Shown: positions 8,198-16,386 of the stretch, piece after piece
Numbering within the stretch: the stretch's first letter is position 1
How the letters are laid out: each line of letters opens with the position of its first letter
Notes under the pieces: generated by a model
Database searches by the model: none
What the model saw: the letters and a program-made list of their open reading frames with translations, nothing else
Told to the model about the DNA's origin: nothing
Position numbers and translations under genes: made by a program
Assembly (NCBI GenBank): GCA_001798595.1
Contig: MGSS01000097.1
Coordinates: 22,333-86,332 of the forward strand
DNA length: 64,000 bases
Direction of reading: 5' to 3'
Source of the DNA: Deltaproteobacteria bacterium RIFCSPLOWO2_12_FULL_60_19
GTDB lineage: Bacteria; Desulfobacterota; Binatia; UBA9968

Positions 8198-9817
8198 ATG
8201 GCAAAGAGCGCTGCGAGAGTTGCGGGAGCAGAAAGAGGATACGCCGATCTGCGCGATCACATAGACGCGCTGGAGCACGCGGGGTTGCTGGTCCGGGTCA
8301 AGCGCGAGATCAACAAGGACACCGAGATGCATCCGCTGGTCCGCTGGCAGTATCGCGGCGGCCTGCCGGAGAAAGATTGGCGCGGCTTTTTGTTCGAGAA
8401 CGTCACCGGCGCGAAAGGACGGCGCTACGATATTCCGGTCGGCGTCGGCGTGATGGCGGGATCGAAGTATATCTGCGCCGTCGGCCTGACCTGCAAGCCC
8501 GAAGAGATCCCCGACAAGTGGCAACATGCCTTCAGCAATCCAATCGAGCCGACTATCGTGAAGAGCGGCCCGGTACAGGAGATCATACAAACGAAGGATG
8601 AGTTGAAGCGCGCCGGCGGGCTCGATCAGTTCCCGGTCCCGATCTCGACGCCGGGATTCGACGGCGCGCCGTTCATCACCGCCGGCCACTGGATCACCAA
8701 AGATCCCGAGACCGGCATCCGCAACGTGGGGAACTACCGCGGCCACCTGAAAGCGCAGGACCGGTTGGGGATCTTTCCCGGCCCCGGACAGCATGTCCTG
8801 GCCCACTGGAACAAACACCGGGAGCGCAAAATCCCGATGCAGGCCGCGGTCGTCGTCGGCCCGCCGCCGGTGGTTTCCTATGCGGCGGTGCAGAAAGTCC
8901 CCTACGGCGTCGATGAGATCGCCGTCGCCGGCGGCCTGGCCGGCGAGCCGATCCGGCTGGTGAAGTGCCAAACGGTGGATCTGGAAGTTCCTGCGGACGC
9001 CGAGATCGTCATCGAAGGGATTCTCGCCACCGATCTATTGGAGCCGGAGGGGCCGTTCGGCGAATCGCACGGCTACATGCACCCACGCATGATGAACCCC
9101 TTCATGGAAGTCACCTGCATCACGCGCAAGAAGAATCCGATTCTCGTCTCCTGGACCAGCCAGGTCACGCCGAGCGAATCGAGTATTATCAAGCGAGTCG
9201 GCTACGAGCCGCTGTTTCTCAAATTTCTCAAAGCCGAGCTGGGGATCAAGAGCGTTGTGCGGGTCGCGATGCACGAGCCGCTCACCAATCTGCGCAAGGT
9301 GATCGTCGTGCAGATGAAAAAACCGACTGAGGCGGAGATCTGGCGCGCGCTCACCGGCGCGGCGACGTTTCATCCGGGCGTGGGAAAATTTCTGGTCGCG
9401 GTGGACGAGGATATCGACCCCTGGGACATGGACATGGTGATGTGGGCGATCAGCTACCGCTCCCAGCCACATCGGGACACGCAAATCCTGCGCGGCCGCG
9501 AGGCCGGCCACGGGCCGCCGTTCGGCCGCGACGACCAGCCCGTCGAGACGCGCACAGCCGACGAATCGGCGCTGTTGATCAACGCCATCCTGCGCGATAA
9601 ATTTCCGCCGGTCTCTTTGCCGAAGAAGGAATACATGGAAAACGCCAAAAAGATTTGGGAAGAGTTGGGGCTGCCGCGGCTCTCGCCGAAAAATCCCTGG
9701 TACGGCTATGAGCTGGGCGATTGGGACGAGGAACTCGACGAAGAGGCAAGGCTCGCGGTGGAGGGCGAGTATCTGAAAAACGGCGAGAAGCTCAAGGGCC
9801 TGCGGAAAAAAGTCTAA
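8198..9817 (+). CDS. UbiD family decarboxylase
   Basis: 539 aa; EIPDKWQHAFSNPIEPTIVKSGPVQE, PFGESHGYMHPRMMNPFMEVTCITRKKNPI, YRSQPHRD. Confidence 0.93.
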   Translation: MAKSAARVAGAERGYADLRDHIDALEHAGLLVRVKREINKDTEMHPLVRWQYRGGLPEKDWRGFLFENVTGAKGRRYDIPVGVGVMAGSKYICAVGLTCKPEEIPDKWQHAFSNPIEPTIVKSGPVQEIIQTKDELKRAGGLDQFPVPISTPGFDGAPFITAGHWITKDPETGIRNVGNYRGHLKAQDRLGIFPGPGQHVLAHWNKHRERKIPMQAAVVVGPPPVVSYAAVQKVPYGVDEIAVAGGLAGEPIRLVKCQTVDLEVPADAEIVIEGILATDLLEPEGPFGESHGYMHPRMMNPFMEVTCITRKKNPILVSWTSQVTPSESSIIKRVGYEPLFLKFLKAELGIKSVVRVAMHEPLTNLRKVIVVQMKKPTEAEIWRALTGAATFHPGVGKFLVAVDEDIDPWDMDMVMWAISYRSQPHRDTQILRGREAGHGPPFGRDDQPVETRTADESALLINAILRDKFPPVSLPKKEYMENAKKIWEELGLPRLSPKNPWYGYELGDWDEELDEEARLAVEGEYLKNGEKLKGLRKKV

Positions 9818-9850
9818 TCTCCAGCCGGTCTCATCACGCCCGAATCATTT

Positions 9851-9870
9851 TTGCTACACGGGTGTAGCAA
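9851..9870. promoter_or_regulatory. Inverted repeat TTGCTACAC-GG-GTGTAGCAA
   Basis: 9-bp perfect arms, 2-nt spacer; overlaps the end of a decayed minus-strand ORF (ETLENYERDGMRISFATPV). Confidence 0.4.
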
Positions 9871-10015
9871 AGCTGATACGCATTCCATCGCGCTCGTAAT
9901 TCTCGAGCGTCTCAATCTCCGAAGAAATTGGCCATAATTTCAACGACTTGACATTCGCGTGCCATCCGGGCAACTGTGGCACGGGCCTTGCGCTTGAACT
10001 TCGCTGGAGAAAACC

Positions 10016-11007
10016 ATGAGCCGCCGCCTTGTGGTGCTATTCGCTCTGATCCTGAGCTGGGCAGTTGTCCATCCCGCCGCGGCGCAGCAGACCAAGAAAG
10101 TTCCCCGAATCGGTTATCTGTCGCCGTTTTCTCCCGCATCCGAAGCAAGCAAGCCTTCGTTGGAAGCCTTCCAGCAAGGCCTCCGTGATCTGGGTTGGAT
10201 TCCGGGAAAGAATGTAAACGTCGAGTACCGCTGGGCGGCAGAAAAGTACGAACGGCTCCCTGAGCTTGCCACCGAGCTGATCCGTCTCAACGTAGATGTC
10301 ATCTACGCCATGGCTGCCGCAGCTGCTCTCGCTGCTAAACGCGCTACAACCACCATACCGATTGTCTTTGTCGGGCTGGGCGATCCGGGGTGAGCCTCGG
10401 ACTGGTCGACGGTCTTGCACGACCGGGGGGAAACGTCACGGGGTTGGGAGGCCTCACCTTGGAATTGAGCGGCAAACGGCTGGAGCTACTGAAGGAGGTC
10501 GCGCCAAGAGTCACTCGCGTCGCAGTTTTAGCGAATCCTTCACACCCGATGACCGCCCCGACGATGCGTGAAATACAGAGCGCGGCTAACGCTCTGGGCC
10601 TACGGATTCAGATACATGAGGTGCGAGAGGCCCAGAAAATCGAGGGAGCCTTCGCAGCAATGACCCGACAACGGGCGGGTGGGCTTATGGTGCTCCAAGA
10701 CCCGCTGTTCTTCAGTCAAAATAAACAGATCTTGTCACTTGCGGTAAAAAGCCGCCTTCCCGCGGTCTATGTAGAGAGCGGCTGGGCGCCAGCGGGAGGA
10801 CTTATGAGCTATGCTCCAAGCTTGCCTGATTTGCACCGGCGAGCCGCCATTTACGTGGACAAAATCCTAAAAGGCGCCAAGCCCGCCGACCTGCCGGTGG
10901 AGCAGCCGATGAGGTTTGAGTTTATCATCAATCTAAAGGCGGCCAAGCAAATCGGGTTAACAATTCCCCCTAATGTTTTGGCTAGAGCCGACAAAGTAAT
11001 CCGATGA
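10016..11007 (+). pseudogene. ABC transporter substrate-binding protein (PF04392-like), split by frameshift at ~10390
   Basis: Two ORFs (10016-10393 and 10390-11007) give one continuous family match: ...IPIVFVGLGDP / SLGLVDGLARPGGNVTGLGGL...; GGGG run at the junction. Confidence 0.85.
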
Positions 11008-11053
11008 CCGAACAATCTAAAATCCAAAATCGAAAATCTAAAATCGTTAGGCG

Positions 11054-11098
11054 ATTCCGCCGAATGTGCTGGCAAGGGCGGACAAGGTCATTAGGTAG
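11054..11098 (+). pseudogene. C-terminal remnant of a second ABC_sub_bind paralog
   Basis: Translates as IPPNVLARADKVIR*, identical to the C-terminus of the upstream ORF (IPPNVLARADKVIR*) but with different codons. Confidence 0.75.
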
Positions 11099-11207
11099 CA
11101 GAGCGCAAAGTGCAAAGCGTAGAAGAAACTAACGAGCGAAATAGTAGTCCGTGGTCAGTCGTCTGTGGTCAGGCATACCCTGACTAAGTTTTTCATACCG
11201 CTGCCTC

Positions 11208-11346
11208 CTAGCGCGGCGGGAGCGGGTCGGCCCCCATAACTTTTTTGTAAACGTGATTGGCCGCCTTCCGGCCTCCCCCGCCGGGCATATACTCGTTAAT
11301 GAGCATCGGATTCCCCGCAGTATATTTCTGCAGGAAGGTAAACATA
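11208..11346 (-). pseudogene. Fragment of a TctC/Bug solute-binding protein
   Basis: MFTFLQKYTAGNPMLINEYMPGGGGRKAANHVYKKV aligns with MGKHIPGNPTIVVENMTGAGSLIAANYTYN of the neighbouring TctC. Confidence 0.7.
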
Positions 11347-11404
11347 GCTCTCACCCTGAGATCGCCAGCGCCGCCGAAAGCGCGAAGCGACCGGTCTGTA
11401 ACCG

Positions 11405-13471
11405 CTAGTCGAACAGATTGAACCAATCAAAAACCACTCCTTCGGGAAAAGGCAGGTGGAGGAAATAATCGAATAGACCGTAAAAAAACACCCCCGCCGC
11501 TAAACTCAACAGGATGGATATCGGCCATTTCTCCCCTCCCGCGAAGCGAAAATATAGAAAGCTCGCCACGGGGACCGCGATGACAAAGCCCAGGAGCCAA
11601 ATGGCCAGGAAAAATCCTAAAGTCCACGCGACGATGGAGACGGCGCGTCTGCGTATGGCCCCTAGCTCGGGAGACGACGAGATTGCCGGGGGATCGGTTC
11701 GGCCGGTAGTGCGCCGTAGGATATAAAAAAATTCCTGGCCAAAAGCTAAAAGGGCCAGAGCTAGACACGGAATGCCGAGAACCATGGGAAATAGGGCGGC
11801 CCGCTCTTCCATGGGCTGGATCTCATAAAAAGTCTCGCGCAGCACATAGATAAACAGGGCCACGAAGAAGAGCGCAAAAATCGGCCGATGGATGGGGCTA
11901 CTGAGCATCACGATTTCGGGTTCCGGCGCTGCTTCTGGAACAGCCGGTCGGGATTTCCTTTTCTCGCGCAGGATTTGGCTAATCGAGTAGACAATCGCCC
12001 CGACGATGAACAAACCGATAATAAGAACTCCCGGATGCGTGAGCCAGGCGGCCCCATACGCCTGGGTGGAGATCCAGAAGTTTCTCTCTGTGATGGTCCC
12101 TAAAACCAACCCCACGAGCAAGGGCGGCCTCTGCCAGTCGAACTGGACCATGAGCCAGCCGAGCGCGCCGAAGATGAGCACCATGATCATATCGCCGAAG
12201 CTGTTCTTGGCGGTGAATCCGCCGAGATAAATCAGCACAAGAAGGAAAGGGATGAGCAGGGATCCTCTGATCTTGGTGATCTTTGCCAGCGGGTTGAGAA
12301 AAAGGAAACAGGCGGCGACGGTGATGATGTTGGCGACGATGATGATCCAGACGAAGGAAAAGGTAAGCGTGAGGTGTTTGGCCGGATTCAGCATATCCGG
12401 GCCCGGCACGATCCCTTGGATCAGGAAGGCTCCGAACAAGATGGCCGTGGAGACGCTGCTCGGGATGCCAAAGGCAACCGTGGTAATGAGATCCCCTCCC
12501 CGCGTCGAGTTATTGGCGGCTCCAGGGCCGAGCACTCCTTCGACAGCACCCTTCCCGAAGCGCTCCTTGTCAGGGGAGCTCTGAACCGCGTAGGCGTATG
12601 CCACCCACTGGGCTGTGCCGCCTCCTACTCCAGGAAGTAAGCCGACATAGGCGCCGAGAGCGCTGCACTTGAGAACCAGCCACCAGTGGCGGAAGGTATC
12701 TTTCACCCCTTCCATGACACCGCCTAGTTTTCCAACCTGCTCGCGGGCGATGCTGGTTCCCTTGACGGCCAAATCGATAATTTCGGGGATGGCAAAAAGC
12801 CCTATAGTCACCGCAACGAGGTCTATGCCGTCCCACAAGAAGATCGAAGGCCCCTGTCCGAGAATTCCCTCAAAAGTGAATCGTGGTACGCCCCGTATAG
12901 GGTCCAAGCCGATGATAGAGATCATCAACCCGAGACCCCCGGCCATCAGGCCTTTGACGATGTTTCCGCCGCTCAGCGATCCGACGAAGGTGATGCCCAG
13001 GATGGCGAGCATAAAAAACTCCGGAGAGCCGATGGAGAGGACCAGCGGAGCGGCAATGGGGATCGCCGCCGCCAACACAAAGGCGCCAAAAATAGCGCCC
13101 ACCAGTGAGCTCATCAGAGCGGCGCCCAAGGCTCGCCCGGCCTCCCCCTTCTTCGCCATGGGATGGCCATCGACGATCGTGGAAGCGGTTGTCCCTTCGC
13201 CCGGGACGCCGAATAAAATTGAGGTGATATCTCCGGTGGTAGCCGTTACGGCATTCGCCCCTAGCAGAAAGGCGAAGGCCGTCGTCGGATCCATCTTGTA
13301 GATGAAAGGGAGCATGAGAGCCAGGGTGGCGGCGCCTCCCAGGCCGGGCAGGATGCCGACCCAGAAGCCGATAAAGACTCCCACCAGCATGAAAAAGAAG
13401 GCCTGCTGGCCCTGGCTGGTAAAAGGCAAGATGTTAATTAGGGCATTATAAAGCGCCTCGATATATTCCAT
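11405..13471 (-). CDS. Tripartite tricarboxylate transporter, TctA-TctB fusion
   Basis: TctA motifs (GILPGLGGAATLALMLPF, GVPGEGTTASTIVDGHPMAKKGEAGRALG) then linker and a C-terminal 4-TM TctB-like domain; 688 aa. Confidence 0.9.
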   Translation of the reverse strand: MEYIEALYNALINILPFTSQGQQAFFFMLVGVFIGFWVGILPGLGGAATLALMLPFIYKMDPTTAFAFLLGANAVTATTGDITSILFGVPGEGTTASTIVDGHPMAKKGEAGRALGAALMSSLVGAIFGAFVLAAAIPIAAPLVLSIGSPEFFMLAILGITFVGSLSGGNIVKGLMAGGLGLMISIIGLDPIRGVPRFTFEGILGQGPSIFLWDGIDLVAVTIGLFAIPEIIDLAVKGTSIAREQVGKLGGVMEGVKDTFRHWWLVLKCSALGAYVGLLPGVGGGTAQWVAYAYAVQSSPDKERFGKGAVEGVLGPGAANNSTRGGDLITTVAFGIPSSVSTAILFGAFLIQGIVPGPDMLNPAKHLTLTFSFVWIIIVANIITVAACFLFLNPLAKITKIRGSLLIPFLLVLIYLGGFTAKNSFGDMIMVLIFGALGWLMVQFDWQRPPLLVGLVLGTITERNFWISTQAYGAAWLTHPGVLIIGLFIVGAIVYSISQILREKRKSRPAVPEAAPEPEIVMLSSPIHRPIFALFFVALFIYVLRETFYEIQPMEERAALFPMVLGIPCLALALLAFGQEFFYILRRTTGRTDPPAISSSPELGAIRRRAVSIVAWTLGFFLAIWLLGFVIAVPVASFLYFRFAGGEKWPISILLSLAAGVFFYGLFDYFLHLPFPEGVVFDWFNLFD

Positions 13472-13485
13472 CCATTAAACCCGGC

Positions 13486-14529
13486 CTATTTTTTCGGCTT
13501 GGTCGCTAAGAAGTCGAGAAGCTCTTTCGCCTTGGGAGTAATCGATAGGACCTGATTCACATATTTGTCTACCTCTTCCCCTGAGACGTAAGTTGTTTCC
13601 AACTTGGATTTTTCGGTATCAGCTATGAACCCGGGGTCCTTCATCGTGTCCGCGAAAGCTTTGCGCAGGAGTTGAAGTCGCTCCTTCGGCGTGCCTGGCG
13701 GAACGCTGAACGGCCGCTGAAACTCGTAGGTTCCCGCCCACGTCCGGTAAGCAGAAAGGTTGTCCTCGCCTTTGATGACTTCCGGAATGAGCGGAAGGTC
13801 TTTGACTTCAGGATCCGGCTCCCGGCTATGGATCAAGAACGGGATCAGCTTCTCCTCCCCTTTCGCGTTTAACATCGGCCTGGCTGTGGTCCGCGCCGAC
13901 TCCCAGCCCCAGCAACCGCCGTCTACTTCCTTTCTTCGCATGGCCACGAGGATCGTGCTGGTTCCCTCATAACCGCTGACCACTTTAAACTTCGTGCCGA
14001 TGGTCTGGTTCAATATCCGAGGCGTGTCGTCATAGGTGGAGCCGGGTCCGGTTGAACCCATCTTGATCTCCCGGTCGGCGACAAGAATATCCTTCAGTGA
14101 TTTCAACCCGGTGTGGGCCATGATGCTACAATGAGGCGTCCCTTTGGTTGGAGCGCCAAGCCAACCGAACTTTCGCGCGTCGAACCTCATGGCTTTGTCG
14201 CCAAGGGCCTGGCGCAGGACCAGGGAACTATTCCAGATCCCAACGAAAAGGCCGTCAGGCTTGGCGCTATTGTAGGTGTAGTTCGCGGCGATAAGGCTTC
14301 CGGCGCCGGTCATGTTCTCCACGACGATGGTGGGGTTTCCGGGAATATGCTTTCCCATGTGCCGTCCAATGGTCCGAGCCGAGAGGTCATAGCCCCCGCC
14401 CGCCGCGAGCCCCACCACGAAACGGATCGTCTTGTCTTTGTAGAAGTCGGCGGCGCCGACCGGCGACAGAAACGCAAAGACAAACAATCCCGAGAGAACG
14501 GATGTCACCCATAAGATTTTACGCTTCAT
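13486..14529 (-). CDS. Tripartite tricarboxylate transporter substrate-binding protein (Bug/TctC)
   Basis: Signal peptide, KTIRFVVGLAAGGGYDLSARTIGRHMGKHIPGNPTIVVENMTGAGSLIAAN. Confidence 0.92.
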   Translation of the reverse strand: MKRKILWVTSVLSGLFVFAFLSPVGAADFYKDKTIRFVVGLAAGGGYDLSARTIGRHMGKHIPGNPTIVVENMTGAGSLIAANYTYNSAKPDGLFVGIWNSSLVLRQALGDKAMRFDARKFGWLGAPTKGTPHCSIMAHTGLKSLKDILVADREIKMGSTGPGSTYDDTPRILNQTIGTKFKVVSGYEGTSTILVAMRRKEVDGGCWGWESARTTARPMLNAKGEEKLIPFLIHSREPDPEVKDLPLIPEVIKGEDNLSAYRTWAGTYEFQRPFSVPPGTPKERLQLLRKAFADTMKDPGFIADTEKSKLETTYVSGEEVDKYVNQVLSITPKAKELLDFLATKPKK

Positions 14530-14553
14530 GACCTTTACCTCCTTTTCCGTAGA

Positions 14554-15582
14554 TCACTTACCCAACAGTTTTTTCATCCGTGCGACGACCTCCGGCGGTT
14601 GGACCACTATGGCCGTCGCCAGTTTTTCCAACTCCTCACCCGCAGCAGGTTTGATCTCCAGATTCCGCCTTTTTGCCTCGGCCAAGAACTCTCGATCAGC
14701 CATTGTCTTCGCGAAAGCCTCACGGAGCATCCTGGCTTGATCCGGGGAAATTCCAGGCGGAGCGACATATGGCCGACCGAAAATATTGGAGGCGAGCACG
14801 ACATCGGCCAAGCGTCGGTCGTTCTCCCCCGTCCTGTACTGATCCATGAGCTCGTAAAGACTCGGCAGGTCAGGAAGCCGCTCATCGCGCTTGCGGCCGG
14901 TCTGGATAAGCAGGCGAGCGAATCCATCCTTGCGCCAGTTCCGGTACAGCTCACCGCCGAACCAGGCCGTGGTCGTGAACGCGCGACATTGGGCTTCGTT
15001 TCGTTCCACCGCCAGATCCATTTCCGGACCGCCCGGATAACCGAGGATGATATGAAATTTCGTGCCGATCGTTTCCTCCAAAAGCTTGGGTAGATAGTGT
15101 CCCGTCGTGCCCGTCGCCGTGGCAGTGCACTTGGGAGGATTGGCGGCAGTGCGCACGTCGTGAATCGTCTTGTAAGGGGTGTCCGTTCGCATATAAAGCA
15201 CGTGGTCCGACCGGTCGGGGCTGCCGAGCCAGTTGAACTTGCTCCAGTCGAACTGAACTTCCTTTCGGCCCGCGAGTTGATTAAAATAAAGCGCCGGATT
15301 GATCGACGCGATGGTCAAGCCGTCGGGCTTCGAAACTCCATAGGCAAAATTGGCGGCAATCATGGAGCCGCCCCCCGGCATGTTTTGAACGACGAAGCTC
15401 GGGCTCCCCGGCAGATGTTTGCCAAGATGTTGGGCGACGAGCCGCGCGTACGTGTCATAGGTGCTGCCCGCGCTCGTTCCCGTAATGATTGTGACTGTTT
15501 TCCCCTGATAAACGTCTGCCTCGGCCTGGCCGGGTCTCAACAGAAGAGCCAAAAACAGGACCGCAACGAGGATCGCTTTCAT
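14554..15582 (-). CDS. Tripartite tricarboxylate transporter substrate-binding protein (Bug/TctC), paralog
   Basis: KTVTIITGTSAGSTYDTYARLVAQHLGKHLPGSPSFVVQNMPGGGSMIAAN; start chosen at MKAILVAV. Confidence 0.92.
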   Translation of the reverse strand: MKAILVAVLFLALLLRPGQAEADVYQGKTVTIITGTSAGSTYDTYARLVAQHLGKHLPGSPSFVVQNMPGGGSMIAANFAYGVSKPDGLTIASINPALYFNQLAGRKEVQFDWSKFNWLGSPDRSDHVLYMRTDTPYKTIHDVRTAANPPKCTATATGTTGHYLPKLLEETIGTKFHIILGYPGGPEMDLAVERNEAQCRAFTTTAWFGGELYRNWRKDGFARLLIQTGRKRDERLPDLPSLYELMDQYRTGENDRRLADVVLASNIFGRPYVAPPGISPDQARMLREAFAKTMADREFLAEAKRRNLEIKPAAGEELEKLATAIVVQPPEVVARMKKLLGK

Positions 15583-15633
15583 TTTAAGTTTCCTCCTCTG
15601 AACTGGCCTTATGTCCATCTTGGATTCGGCGCC

Positions 15634-16011
15634 TCAAGCTCTTCTCACACTCGCGTCTCTGAACGCCTCCAGGAGCACTTCCAGTCCGTGAAGGTTGAGC
15701 AAGATTGTGTCAGGCACGGTTGCGGCGATGGTCCCAATGACGTTTCCGCCCGGTTCGCCGCAGCCGGCGACGATTACGATTTCGGTCGAGCTGCTGATGT
15801 CGCGCAAATTGAAAACGGTCTCGGCCAAGTCCATTTCTTTCCCTGTAGAAATGAGAACGGCTGCGTCAAAGATTTCCCGACGAATCTTATAAACAGCCCC
15901 GTCACCGTTGCCGACTTTCGTGACCCTGCAGCCGGCGCGGGTCAGACACTCCTCCACCTCCTCACAACCGTCCGAACAAACCAGCAAGGTTCTGTCAAAA
16001 GGCCGCAACAT
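15634..16011 (-). CDS. Receiver-like (pseudo-receiver) domain protein
   Basis: MLRPFDRTLLVCSDGCEEVEECLTRAGCRVTKVGNGDGAVYKIRREIFDAAVLISTGKEMDL; REC-like pattern but Ser at the phospho-Asp position. Confidence 0.55.
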   Translation of the reverse strand: MLRPFDRTLLVCSDGCEEVEECLTRAGCRVTKVGNGDGAVYKIRREIFDAAVLISTGKEMDLAETVFNLRDISSSTEIVIVAGCGEPGGNVIGTIAATVPDTILLNLHGLEVLLEAFRDASVRRA

Positions 16012-16124
16012 CGAACACCCGAAACGAGCAACGCTAATCGTCCCGCTGATCGAAGCCGTAGCTGAGACTGGACGATAGTGATTAAACGTTCTTTGAAACG
16101 CCGCCAGACCTAGCCCCGTTAAGT

Positions 16125-16142
16125 CGTGCCGCGAACGGCACG
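16125..16142 (-). promoter_or_regulatory. Hairpin CGTGCCG-CGAA-CGGCACG in presumed 5' leader
   Basis: 7-bp perfect stem, tetraloop, between the sigma54-like promoter and the 16011 start. Confidence 0.4.
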
Positions 16143-16162
16143 GATCGACTTTACTCAGGGGA

Positions 16163-16178
16163 TGCAATCGAAATGCCA
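16163..16178 (-). promoter_or_regulatory. Sigma54 (-24/-12) promoter candidate
   Basis: Minus strand TGGCATTTCGATTGCA; GG-N10-GC spacing. Confidence 0.65.
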
Positions 16179-16268
16179 GCGATGAAAACGGTCGGGTAAA
16201 ACAAGGTAAGTGTAAAATTATTAAGGCAAATGTATCGAGGATCAACCAGGCACAAAAAAAAGTTATGA

Positions 16269-16286
16269 GTGCGCACAAATACGCAC
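16269..16286. promoter_or_regulatory. Candidate upstream activator site 2
   Basis: GTGCG-N8-CGCAC palindrome, centre 32 bp from the 16301 site. Confidence 0.45.
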
Positions 16287-16300
16287 GTTCTCTTGGGAAG

Positions 16301-16318
16301 TGTGCAGATTACTGCACA
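16301..16318. promoter_or_regulatory. Candidate upstream activator site 1
   Basis: TGTGCAGATTACTGCACA (TGTGC-N8-GCACA). Confidence 0.55.
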
Positions 16319-16386
16319 GGACTGGTGGACGGATCTTAGCAAGTTGCGGCTAAAAACAGACTCGCCCGATCGCGCCTCCCATGACT

